The position numbers were made by a program, and so were the translations under genes. Shown here piece after piece: positions 1 to 6,895 of a DNA stretch of 35,916 nt (the first letter of the stretch is position 1; every line of letters starts with the position of its first letter). Origin of the DNA: CAIQJJ01 sp964606085 (lineage in GTDB: Bacteria; Chloroflexota; Anaerolineae; Anaerolineales; UBA4823). The stretch is taken from positions 1-35,916 of the forward strand of contig CAZSFD010000055.1 of assembly GCA_964606085.1 (NCBI GenBank). Direction: 5' to 3'. The notes beneath the pieces were generated by a model. It was not told where the DNA came from. It ran no database searches and saw only the letters and a list, made by a program, of their open reading frames with translations.

Positions 1-48
1 GAGTTGGGCCAGGGCAGCACGTTTACGATCACCCTGCCGGTCAAGTGA
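1..48 (+). CDS. C-terminal end of a sensor histidine kinase (partial)
   Basis: Only the last 15 codons are in the window. They read ELGQGSTFTITLPVK and then stop. This matches the G2 box and final beta strand of the HATPase_c domain of two-component histidine kinases (Gly-x-Gly-Ser-x-Phe-x-hydrophobic-x-Leu-Pro). The stop lies 9 bp before the next start, so the kinase and the URO-D-like gene may be cotranscribed. Nothing can be said about its sensor domain. Confidence 0.7.
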   Translation, partial: ELGQGSTFTITLPVK

Positions 49-57
49 AGGAATCGG

Positions 58-1095
58 ATGAACGCCATTGAACGCTGCCGAGCCGTGCTGAACGGCCAAA
101 TCCCCGACCGCGTCCCCGTCAGCCTGCCCAATTTCCTCGTCACCGCCCGGCTGATGGGCAGCGATGACTACGCCGCTTTCTTTCAGGATGGCGAAGCGAT
201 GGCCGAAGGGCAGATCAAAGCCTGGCAGCGCTATCAGCACGATGTTGTCATCATCGAAAATGGCACGGCGGCGCTGGCCCAGGCATGTGGCGTCAACGTG
301 GTCTATCAGAGCGACACAGCCCCGGTAGCCAAAGAACCCGCCATCGCCAGCCTGGCTGACGTGGACAAACTCGTCATCCCCGACCCCCATACCGATCCCC
401 TCTTACGCCAGATGCTGCTCGCCACGCGCATCGTCGCCCAGGAGATCGGCAACCGCGCCTTCATCATGGGCCGCGCCGACCAGGGGCCGTTCAGCCTGGC
501 CTGCGAAATTCGCGGCATGGATAACTTTATGATGGACATCGCCACCAACGAGCAGCCTGAGAAAATCCACCAATTGCTCGATTTCTGCCGCCAGGTGGTC
601 ACACGCTACGCCCTGGCACAGATCGCAGCCGGGGCGCACCTGACCTCGATTGGCGATTCCCCCTCCGGACCCGATCTGCTTTCGCCGCGCGCCTACCGCA
701 AATTTGCCCATCCCTACGTCCAACAGATGGCCGCCGATTTGAAGGCGCAAAACGTGATTTTGTCCTATCACATCTGCGGTAACGCCACGCCCATCATCAG
801 CGCTATGGTCGCCACCGGCGCGCCGATTATTGAGATTGATCAGAAGTCCGACCAGAAAGCCTGCAAAGCCGCCGCAGCCGGCAAAGCCGCCCTGATGGGT
901 CCGGTTGACCCTTCGGGGGTGATGGCGAATGGCACGCCCAACGAAGTGCGCGCCCATTGCCGCGCCGCGCTCGAAAACCTGTCTCCGGGCGGCGGTTTCT
1001 TCCTCGGCCCCGGCTGCGCCTTGCCCGCCACCACGCCCGATGAAAACATCCTGGCTATGGTTGAAACGGCGCTTAGATGCGGGGCAGTATTTTGA
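58..1095 (+). CDS. URO-D family protein, corrinoid methyltransferase (MtaA/MtbA)-like
   Basis: This 345-aa protein belongs to the uroporphyrinogen decarboxylase superfamily by its N-terminal pattern (RCRAVLNGQIPDRVPV) and overall length. It carries a His-x-Cys pair (H238, C240 in YHICGN) and a later Cys (C320 in GPGCALP). That arrangement is the zinc-binding H-x-C-xn-C motif of the MtaA/MtbA corrinoid:coenzyme M methyltransferases. It points to methyl transfer from a methyl-corrinoid protein rather than heme synthesis. No corrinoid protein or substrate-specific methyltransferase lies nearby, so the substrate is unknown. The ATG follows AAGGAA at good spacing. The 3' end overlaps the convergent MscS gene by 23 bp. 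Confidence 0.85.
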   Translation: MNAIERCRAVLNGQIPDRVPVSLPNFLVTARLMGSDDYAAFFQDGEAMAEGQIKAWQRYQHDVVIIENGTAALAQACGVNVVYQSDTAPVAKEPAIASLADVDKLVIPDPHTDPLLRQMLLATRIVAQEIGNRAFIMGRADQGPFSLACEIRGMDNFMMDIATNEQPEKIHQLLDFCRQVVTRYALAQIAAGAHLTSIGDSPSGPDLLSPRAYRKFAHPYVQQMAADLKAQNVILSYHICGNATPIISAMVATGAPIIEIDQKSDQKACKAAAAGKAALMGPVDPSGVMANGTPNEVRAHCRAALENLSPGGGFFLGPGCALPATTPDENILAMVETALRCGAVF

Positions 1096-1897
1096 GTGTG
1101 CTGGTTGGCACGGGGATTGCGATGCCAGCTTGCTCGAAGGCGGTTTTAATGCGCGTTACGGCGGCATCCTGGGCGTCTAAAAAGCCCAGGTCTTCGAGCG
1201 TGACCCAAAAATAGAGCGTGAAATCAATGGAATATGCCCCAAAATTGTTGTAGACCACCTGTGGGGCAGGGTCTGCGAGGATGCCAGGAATGCTGGCGAT
1301 GGCTTCCAGCGCCACCCGGCGGGCCTGCTCCAGATCGGTGGCATACGCCACGCCCACGCGCAATTCGATACGCCGGGTGGGGTAAGTGCTGAAGTTGATC
1401 ATGGCATGGTTGAAGACATCAGCATTGGGGATCAGCACCAGCCTGCCATCGAACGTACGGATTTGGGTGGCGCGCAGGTCAATTTCCTCCACGTTGCCCG
1501 CATAACCCGCCACTTCGATAGCATCGCCAATGGCAAACGGCTGCTGGAGGTAGAGCAGCAGCCCGGCCACGAAATTTTTGCTCACATCTTGCAGGGCAAA
1601 GCCGAGCGTGAAGCCTAAAATGCCCAGCCCGGCCAAAAACGCGCTGACATTGAAACCCACATGCTGCAAGGCCAACAGGCTTCCCAAAATGACAATGCCA
1701 ACATGAATGGTCTTGGCGATCAGTTCATCGGCTTTGTGGCTGTTCTTGCGCAGCTTGAGCGCCCGCCGCAGCGCATTGGCAACCAGGCCCGCCAGGTAGA
1801 GCGAAAGGAGAAAAATCACCAACGCGGTGATCAGGCGCGGCAGGAAAGCCAGAAATTGGGCCAGGAGAACGTTCAAATCGAAGAGGGCCTGTTGCAT
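1073..1897 (-). CDS. MscS-family mechanosensitive ion channel
   Basis: A 274-aa small-conductance mechanosensitive channel. Two or three N-terminal membrane segments (FLPRLITALVIFLLSLYLAG, then IHVGIVILGSLLALQHVG) lead into a Gly/Ala-rich pore helix. After this comes the MscS beta domain with the typical run FAIGDAIEVAGYAGNVEEI, followed by LRATQIRTFDGRLVLIPNA. It would release osmolytes on hypo-osmotic shock from the inner membrane. An open frame extends further upstream, but the ATG at 1897 is preferred: it lies 7 bp after the phosphofructokinase stop, and the extension would overlap that gene. It is probably the last gene of the fumarase/pfk transcription unit. Its stop lies inside the end of the opposite-strand URO-D gene. 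Confidence 0.9.
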   Translation of the reverse strand: MQQALFDLNVLLAQFLAFLPRLITALVIFLLSLYLAGLVANALRRALKLRKNSHKADELIAKTIHVGIVILGSLLALQHVGFNVSAFLAGLGILGFTLGFALQDVSKNFVAGLLLYLQQPFAIGDAIEVAGYAGNVEEIDLRATQIRTFDGRLVLIPNADVFNHAMINFSTYPTRRIELRVGVAYATDLEQARRVALEAIASIPGILADPAPQVVYNNFGAYSIDFTLYFWVTLEDLGFLDAQDAAVTRIKTAFEQAGIAIPVPTSTLKILPRI

Positions 1898-1904
1898 GAC
1901 TTCA

Positions 1905-2990
1905 TCAATCTCCCAAACACGTCCCCACCAGGCGTGCGCTTTGAATCCACGAATGCTCCAGGGGGACGGTTTTGCGCCGCCCAACCACCTCGCCGAGTGG
2001 CACGGGTTGGGTGGCATCGCCGCGGGCAGCCACCATCACGCCATATTGCCCCTGGCCGATCAGTTCTGCCGCCGCCGTACCTAAGCGTGTCCCCAATAGC
2101 CGATCCACCGCCGATGGTGTGCCGCCGCGCTGCAAGTAGCCCAGAATGGTGACGCGTGATTCGAGGCCGGTCAGCTGCTCAAGCTGTTGGGCCAGTTTGA
2201 GCGTGTGGCCGCCCGTGTTGTCTGCGGGGCTTTCTTCCAGCTTCTTTTTTGATTTTTTCTTCTTTGGCGCATCCGGCTCGCTGGTGGTTTTGGGCAGTGC
2301 GCCCTCGGCCACAGCGATGATGCTGAAGCCCTTGCCGCTGCGGCTGCGCTCGCGCACCGCCTGCGCCACGATTTCCGCCTCATAGGGAATTTCCGGGATC
2401 AGGATCACATCCGCCCCGCCCGCCATGCCCGCCCCCAACGCCAGCCACCCGGCGTTGTGGCCCATGATCTCGACGATGATGATGCGGTGGTGGCTGTGGG
2501 CGGTGCTGTGCAGGCGGTCTACGGCTTCGGTGGCGATGCCCAGGGCAGTGTCGAAGCCGAGGGTGGTGTCGGTGCCGGCCACGTCGTTGTCAATCGTCTT
2601 GGGCAGGGTGATCACGTTCAAGCCGTGCTGCATCAGGTGATAGGCGTTCTTGGCTGTGCCGCCGCCGCCCAGGCAGGCCAGCACATCGAGGTGGTGCTTG
2701 TGGTAATTTTCCACCAGCACATCGGTCATATCCAATTCACGGCCACCTACCGGCATCCGAAAAGGCTTGTCGCGGCTGGTGCCGAGGATGGTGCCGCCCA
2801 CCGTCAGAATGCCGGAAAGCGACGACGAATCCAGGCGATAGGTGCGGTTCTCCATCAGGCCGCGAAAGCCGTCGCGGAAACCGATCACCTGCATGCCCAT
2901 GCCGAGGGCAGCCTTGCCCAGGCTGCGGATGGCGGCGTTGAGGCCGGGGCTGTCGCCGCCGGCGGTGAGGATGCCAACGTATTGGGTCAT
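1905..2990 (-). CDS. pfkA: 6-phosphofructokinase (PfkA family, group III type)
   Basis: A 361-aa phosphofructokinase that phosphorylates fructose 6-phosphate in glycolysis. Motifs are GGDSPGLNA (11-19), GGGGT (108-112), PKTIDND (130-136, catalytic Asp in TID), MGHNAGW (176-182) and GYLQRGGTPSAVDR (284-297). The Gly in the GGGGT position points to ATP, while Lys in PKTIDND is the residue usual in pyrophosphate enzymes. This mixed signature is known in group III PFKs, so the phosphoryl donor cannot be settled by eye. A Lys-rich loop (KKKKSKKK, 243-250) is inserted between the AEGA strand and the helix that follows. A very strong ribosome binding site (GGAGGAGGTG) precedes the ATG. The gene lies 37 bp after fumarase beta. 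Confidence 0.93.
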   Translation of the reverse strand: MTQYVGILTAGGDSPGLNAAIRSLGKAALGMGMQVIGFRDGFRGLMENRTYRLDSSSLSGILTVGGTILGTSRDKPFRMPVGGRELDMTDVLVENYHKHHLDVLACLGGGGTAKNAYHLMQHGLNVITLPKTIDNDVAGTDTTLGFDTALGIATEAVDRLHSTAHSHHRIIIVEIMGHNAGWLALGAGMAGGADVILIPEIPYEAEIVAQAVRERSRSGKGFSIIAVAEGALPKTTSEPDAPKKKKSKKKLEESPADNTGGHTLKLAQQLEQLTGLESRVTILGYLQRGGTPSAVDRLLGTRLGTAAAELIGQGQYGVMVAARGDATQPVPLGEVVGRRKTVPLEHSWIQSARLVGTCLGD

Positions 2991-3027
2991 GGAAACACCT
3001 CCTCCGGTAGAGCAAAATTAATTTTCT

Positions 3028-3651
3028 CTACGACTGGGCCAGCAAATCATCCAGCACGGCTTTCGATTTCTGGTCAATCTCGGCGTGCAGGCTGCCGCCG
3101 TGCGAATCCATGCTGACGACGGCGGGGAAATCTTTGACTTCGATGACCCAAATGGCTTCGGGAACGCCGAAATCGAGCTTGTACACATCGAGGACGCGCG
3201 TCACCGTCTGGGCAATGAAGGAGGCCGCCCCGCCGATGGCGTGCAGGTAGACGCCCGGCACATCCTGGCAGGCCTGGAGTGTCTTCGCCCCCATGCCGCC
3301 CTTGCCGATCACGCCTTTGATGTTGAAGTGCTGCATCACTGCGCCCTGGTAAGGTTCCTCGCGGATGCTGGTGGTGGGGCCAGCGGCAACGAACTTGTAG
3401 TCCTTCGTATCCAGCCCGGCCACCACCGGCCCGCAGTGATAGATCACGCTGCCGTTGAGCAGGGGCTTGATGGCTTCATAGACGGCCAGATCGTCATCCA
3501 CAGGCTGGCGTATCTTCTTGATGAACGTGTCCATCATCCACTTATGCACCCGGTCGCGGCCGGTCACCATTACACCCGACAAAGCCACCGGATCGCCGAC
3601 TTTAAGGGAGTAGATGACATCGTTAGAAAGGGGTAGATTCAAGGTTTGCAT
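3028..3651 (-). CDS. fumB: Fumarate hydratase class I, beta (C-terminal) subunit
   Basis: A 207-aa beta subunit of a two-subunit Fe-S hydro-lyase of the fumarase/tartrate dehydratase family, which interconverts fumarate and malate. Conserved family motifs are HCGPVV (73-78), GPTTSIREEPY and GKGGMG. The length fits the stand-alone beta subunit found in many anaerobes, archaea and Chloroflexota. Tartrate dehydratase is the main alternative, as the two cannot be separated reliably by eye. A GGAGGAAG ribosome binding site precedes the ATG. The alpha subunit gene is upstream on the same strand, but about 515 bp away instead of adjacent. Confidence 0.9.
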   Translation of the reverse strand: MQTLNLPLSNDVIYSLKVGDPVALSGVMVTGRDRVHKWMMDTFIKKIRQPVDDDLAVYEAIKPLLNGSVIYHCGPVVAGLDTKDYKFVAAGPTTSIREEPYQGAVMQHFNIKGVIGKGGMGAKTLQACQDVPGVYLHAIGGAASFIAQTVTRVLDVYKLDFGVPEAIWVIEVKDFPAVVSMDSHGGSLHAEIDQKSKAVLDDLLAQS

Positions 3652-3666
3652 TTCTTCCTCCCAAGT

Positions 3667-3828
3667 TTATTCCAGTTCCAAAATGTTGCGGACCTGATAA
3701 ATCGAAACTGTATTGGTTTCTTGAGCGCGTTGCTGCAACAACGCCATCAGTTCATGGTTTTTTTGCATCTCTTCCAATTCATCCGATGCGTTTTCAGCAT
3801 CGTCATATTCTTTCGTAGTTTTCATCAT
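3667..3828 (-). CDS. Small hypothetical protein, antitoxin-like
   Basis: An ORF of about 53 aa beginning MMKTTKEYDDAENASDELEE. It is acidic at the N-terminus and predicted helical, with a C-terminal segment TVSIYQVRNILELE that resembles the end of many small orphan antitoxin-like proteins (pattern S-x-x-x-V-x-x-x-L). That resemblance is an impression, not a domain match. AGGA lies upstream of the ATGATG start at good spacing. Base composition is visibly more AT-rich than the flanking genes. It sits between the two fumarase subunit genes, 15 bp before the beta-subunit start. No toxin gene is visible beside it. A longer in-frame start at 3894 is less likely because it runs into repeat debris. 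Confidence 0.45.
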   Translation of the reverse strand: MMKTTKEYDDAENASDELEEMQKNHELMALLQQRAQETNTVSIYQVRNILELE

Positions 3829-4166
3829 GCAACATCCTGTCACAAGCTGAGATTTGATTCCCGCGAATGGAAGGCAACCACGAATATTGAGCAATAATCA
3901 GCGAATCTGTGTTGGTCAGTTGCGGCTTGAACAATCCTTGAAGAGTGTCATTTCGAGCGAAGCGAGAAATCCCTAAAACATCGGCTATTTTCAACCCTGA
4001 AAGGCACAAAAAGAGCTAGGCAGTAGGGGGTTCTTCGCTCCGCTGAGAACGACACTTATTCAAAATGCTCCTGACTAAGACAAATGATCAGCGAATTACT
4101 TCAATCTATCGGTATAGACTGCCAAAGTATGGAACACGCATGGCGAACAGAGTTCGCCCGCCCCAC
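3829..4166. other. AT-rich spacer splitting the fumarase genes
   Basis: This 338-bp stretch between fumarase alpha and the small ORF holds no convincing gene. It contains an inverted repeat (3938-4063). It also holds two copies of a short phrase (ATCAGCGAAT, near 3897 and 4086) in direct orientation. It looks like an accumulation of dispersed-repeat debris. Confidence 0.6.
3938..4063. repeat. Imperfect inverted repeat, MITE-like, inside the fumarase operon
   Basis: The left arm (3938-3973) begins TTGAAGAGTGTC and continues through TTCGAGCGAAGCGAGAAATC. The right arm (4028-4063) is its imperfect reverse complement; in the core about 22 of 28 positions agree (GTGTC, AGCG, AGCGA and the terminal CCC are shared). 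About 54 bp separate the arms. Sequences of the form TCATT-x-x-GAGCG-x-AGCGA are a well-known dispersed repeat style in environmental bacterial genomes. No coding capacity is present. Confidence 0.65.
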
Positions 4167-5039
4167 TCACTCGTAACTCACCTCATCCCCCCTCACCACC
4201 ATCTTCCGCCTCCGGTACGCCCAGCACATATACGATACCGTGACGAAGAAACTGGCGGGCAGGCGGTGCATGCCGGTGATTTTGGTGTCGAGGACGGTGG
4301 TTTTGCCGCCGAAACCCATCGGGCCGATGCCCATTGCGTTGGATTCGTCGGTCAGGCGCTGCTCCATCTCGGCCAGTTCGGGGTCGGGGCTGCGTTCGCC
4401 CATCTTCTTGTAAAGCACCTGCTTGGAGGCGGCATAGCCCGTGCCGCGGTCCCCGCCGATGGCTACGCCCAGGATGCCCGGCGCACAGCCCTGCCCCTGG
4501 GCCTTCTGCACGGCGTCGAGGACGACCTTGCGCACGCCGGCCAGGTCGCGGCCCGCACCAAGCTGCGTGTTGGGCAGTGAGTATTGCGCGCCCACGTTCT
4601 CGCAGCCGCCGCCTTTGAGCATCAGTTCGATGGTCAGGGCGTCGCCTTCGACCTCCTCGAAATGGATGGATGGGAAGTGTTCGCCGCCCAGGTTGTCCCC
4701 GCTGTTTTTCTCGGTCAGCGAGTCCACAGCGTTGGGGCGCAGCCACGAATTTTTGGTCGCCTCGACCACGCATTCTTCGATGGTCTGGCGCAGCTTGCGT
4801 GTACTCATCCCTTCGGGATAGTACACGTAAAAGATGGGTGTACCCGTATCCTGGCAGATGGGCGTGAAGTTCTTGCGCGAAAGCTCCACATTTTTCAGGA
4901 TCGTTTCGAGCGCACCGCGCGCCGCCGAACCGGGTTCTTCCCGTTCCACCGCCTCGCGCAGCGATTTCTCCACATCCGGCGGCAGGTTGGTAGATGTCAG
5001 GCGGATCAACTCCAAAACAGGTTCTTTCAAGTCTCGCAT
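4167..5039 (-). CDS. fumA: Fumarate hydratase class I, alpha (N-terminal) subunit
   Basis: A 290-aa alpha subunit of the two-subunit class I fumarase. It carries the [4Fe-4S] cluster that activates water for fumarate/malate conversion. Three cysteines sit in conserved settings: C62 (PICQDTGTP), C146 (GGGCENVG) and C185 (GCAPGILGVAIGG). They are the expected cluster ligands. The ATG at 5039 is chosen because GGAGGT precedes it. A longer frame to 5093 would only translate the octamer repeat in the spacer. Its partner beta subunit is downstream beyond a repeat-containing insertion. The upstream neighbour on the same strand is an MFS transporter. Confidence 0.92.
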   Translation of the reverse strand: MRDLKEPVLELIRLTSTNLPPDVEKSLREAVEREEPGSAARGALETILKNVELSRKNFTPICQDTGTPIFYVYYPEGMSTRKLRQTIEECVVEATKNSWLRPNAVDSLTEKNSGDNLGGEHFPSIHFEEVEGDALTIELMLKGGGCENVGAQYSLPNTQLGAGRDLAGVRKVVLDAVQKAQGQGCAPGILGVAIGGDRGTGYAASKQVLYKKMGERSPDPELAEMEQRLTDESNAMGIGPMGFGGKTTVLDTKITGMHRLPASFFVTVSYMCWAYRRRKMVVRGDEVSYE

Positions 5040-5049
5040 GAGTACCTCC

Positions 5050-5137
5050 GAAAGTGACAAGGTGACAAGGTGACACGGTGACAGGTGATTCAACCACTCG
5101 CCATCTCACCCCTTCACCTTGTCACCCTTTCACCCCA
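5050..5137. repeat. GTGACAAG octamer tandem repeat with inverted partner
   Basis: Four degenerate 8-bp units (GTGACAAG, GTGACAAG, GTGACACG, GTGACAGG) run from 5054 to about 5085. A reverse-complementary stretch CACCTTGTCACC lies at 5115-5126, so the spacer can fold into a hairpin. It lies between the MFS stop (5150) and the fumarase alpha start (5039) on the minus strand. No T-run follows, so it is more likely a dispersed repeat than a terminator. Confidence 0.65.
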
Positions 5138-5149
5138 TCAGGTTTTCCC

Positions 5150-6364
5150 TCATTCTACCACCGGACGCGGCACGAACAAAACCAGCGCCAGCGGCCCGGC
5201 CAGCAGCAGCCACATCATGGCAGGCAGGCTGACAGCCTCGGCAAACCAGCCCAAGAAGCCGATCAGTACCCCGACGAACAGCCCGCTCAACGAGCCGATG
5301 GCCTTGACCGTTCCCGAACGGCCCGGAGCGGCGGCGAAGGCTTCACCTTCCATCACCGAATACCAGCCCATCGTGCAAAATTCAACCAACAGCACCAATC
5401 CGATCTTGACCAGCGGCCACGGGGCAAGTAGAAATGCCACATAGAGCGGGATCACCACCGCCGCTGAAAGCCGCACGATGGCGCGCCCGTTGAATTTTTC
5501 TAATAATGGGATAGCGATCACATCGGAGGCCAGGCTGGACAGCATCATCAGGCTGAGTACCAGGGCCACCTGTGCATCGCTCAACCCGGCCACATCGGCG
5601 AAGTACAGGGCGGCATAACCGGTGAAGATGTCGAGCAGCAGGTCGGAGAGATCGAGCAGAATGATCCAGCGCAGCAGTTTGGCGTTGCACAGCGTATCCC
5701 ACAGGCCGCACAGCAACTCACGCAGAACGCCCACCACGCCCAACCGTTTGTGATTTTCGGCCTGCGGATGCGTAGGGAAACGCTGCCGCCCCACCATCCA
5801 CACCAGCACGGCCCCCCAGACGCCCAGGCACACATACGCCCAGCGCCAACCCCAGCCCAGCGCAAAACCACCCGCCACAGCCAGCGGCGCAATCAGGTTC
5901 GCCAACGACCCCGAAAGCGACCAGCGCGCCATCATCTGGCCCTCGCGGCCGGGGTTCAAATCCATCAGCGTGGCCTGCGAGAGTGTGACGAAGGCTCCGC
6001 TGGATGGGAAGGTCAAGATTTCAGCCAGCAAGAAGATGGAGAAGGCCTGCGCCCCGGCCACGAGGAAGGCTGTCAGCGCCATGCCAATGCCGCCGCCGAG
6101 GATCAGCACCTTGCGCAGGGGTGTATCGCCCAGCAGCATCAGCACCGGCTCGATGAAGGTGTTGATGATCCCCGGCAGGCCCAACAGCAGGCCGATCTGG
6201 GCATACGTCAGACCCAAATCGGCGCGGATCGAGGGCAGCGCCGAGTAGCCGACGGCATAGACAAATTCGTCGTAAAAGACGATCAGCAAGAAAATGAAGG
6301 TGAGGGGGATTGCGCCCCGCCGTGAAAACAGTCGCACCAGGGTCAAACGGGATTGTTTAAACAT
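5150..6364 (-). CDS. Major facilitator superfamily transporter
   Basis: A 404-aa integral membrane protein with about twelve hydrophobic segments in two halves and a central hydrophilic linker (FPTHPQAENHKRL, near residues 196-208). The first helix pair leads into SIRADLGLTYAQIGLLLGLP, a typical MFS loop 2-3 region, and the second half repeats the pattern (AGLSDAQVALVLSL). The substrate cannot be told from sequence. An acidic pair in the first helix (FYDEFVYA) could take part in proton coupling. AGAAAGAG precedes the start. The upstream region is the long AT-rich intergenic stretch with the transposon-like element, so its promoter may lie there. Confidence 0.88.
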   Translation of the reverse strand: MFKQSRLTLVRLFSRRGAIPLTFIFLLIVFYDEFVYAVGYSALPSIRADLGLTYAQIGLLLGLPGIINTFIEPVLMLLGDTPLRKVLILGGGIGMALTAFLVAGAQAFSIFLLAEILTFPSSGAFVTLSQATLMDLNPGREGQMMARWSLSGSLANLIAPLAVAGGFALGWGWRWAYVCLGVWGAVLVWMVGRQRFPTHPQAENHKRLGVVGVLRELLCGLWDTLCNAKLLRWIILLDLSDLLLDIFTGYAALYFADVAGLSDAQVALVLSLMMLSSLASDVIAIPLLEKFNGRAIVRLSAAVVIPLYVAFLLAPWPLVKIGLVLLVEFCTMGWYSVMEGEAFAAAPGRSGTVKAIGSLSGLFVGVLIGFLGWFAEAVSLPAMMWLLLAGPLALVLFVPRPVVE

Positions 6365-6535
6365 GATTAACTCTTTCTCTAAACTTGGATACCAGAAAAT
6401 AGAAATGGGTAACGAAGATGTAAAGAGAAAGAGGCGGTGCGCGCGGGCGCTGGGAGGCCGTGAAAGATCAACAGGGTGGGTGGAAGATTTTGTGTTTCAT
6501 AACGTTTCGGATTATACTCGTAACCAATCGGTTTC

Positions 6536-6544
6536 GTTTAGAGA
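6536..6544 (+). repeat. Left 9-bp target-site duplication
   Basis: GTTTAGAGA directly abuts the left terminal inverted repeat. The identical 9-mer at 6854-6862 directly abuts the right one. Confidence 0.65.
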
Positions 6545-6853
6545 CAGCAATTCCAAATCTAAAGCAGAAGTTGGGCCGCAAAACACCTGTCAACGGATTT
6601 TTGGGAACGGATTGAGCGGATTTGTCTGCCTGGATAGTGCGTTCGCGTTGTCAGGTCATCCGTTCAATCCGCTCTAATAATCCATTTACAGTTTTTCTGC
6701 CCGAAACGGTTTCGGATTTGAAATGGGTGCATTCCATTTGAGTTGAAAATCGGTTTCGACAAGCTCAACCGACGCTGGTTGATGGCGAACTTCGTTCGCA
6801 GTCGAAACCAGCAGCCCAACTGTGAAATGAAACACTCCCATTTGAAATTGCTG
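6545..6853. mobile_element. Non-autonomous MITE-like element with TIRs and 9-bp target duplication
   Basis: The 309-bp segment is bounded by 14-bp terminal inverted repeats with one mismatch: CAGCAATTCCAAAT at 6545-6558 and ATTTGAAATTGCTG at 6840-6853. Immediately outside both ends is the same 9-mer, GTTTAGAGA (6536-6544 and 6854-6862), as expected for a target-site duplication. Inside are further inverted segments, for example GGTTTCGAC (6752-6760) with GTCGAAACC (6801-6809). There is no transposase gene, so it would need a transposase in trans. The family is unknown. Confidence 0.7.
6701..6715. promoter_or_regulatory. Palindrome, possible operator
   Basis: CCGAAACGGTTTCGG is palindromic around a central G. 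Partial copies of the half site (CGTTTCGGATT, AATCGGTTTCG) occur near 6503, 6527 and 6748. It resembles operators of LacI-like repressors. However, it lies inside the transposon-like element, so it may simply be repeat structure. Confidence 0.25.
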
Positions 6854-6862
6854 GTTTAGAGA
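6854..6862 (+). repeat. Right 9-bp target-site duplication
   Basis: GTTTAGAGA follows the right terminal inverted repeat and matches 6536-6544 exactly. Confidence 0.65.
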
Positions 6863-6895
6863 CTTCGGAAGTCTGATAATTTGATAGGTGAAATT

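Larger units (their letters stand above)
6365..6895. other. Long AT-richer intergenic region between divergent genes
   Basis: These 531 bp separate the MFS gene (minus) from the zinc-ribbon/L7-L12-like gene (plus). I see no credible coding region; a 127-aa open frame here lacks a ribosome binding site and recognisable sequence. The stretch contains a non-autonomous transposon-like element (6545-6853), an inverted pair GAACGGATTGAGCGGAT / ATCCGTTCAATCCGCTC (6605-6621 and 6658-6674, 15 of 17 paired), and a near-perfect palindrome at 6701-6715. Confidence 0.7.

Noticed and set aside
2457..3116. 219-aa plus-strand frame opposite phosphofructokinase
   Set aside because: Ala/Val/Gly/His-rich shadow of a clear gene on the other strand.
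4183..5109. Alternative-frame 308-aa reading of the fumarase alpha region
   Set aside because: Arg/Pro-rich out-of-frame translation; the true frame has the Fe-S cysteine motifs.
6294..6677. 127-aa plus-strand open frame upstream of the mobile element
   Set aside because: It overlaps the MFS start, lacks a ribosome binding site and runs into the repeat element, with no family-like sequence.
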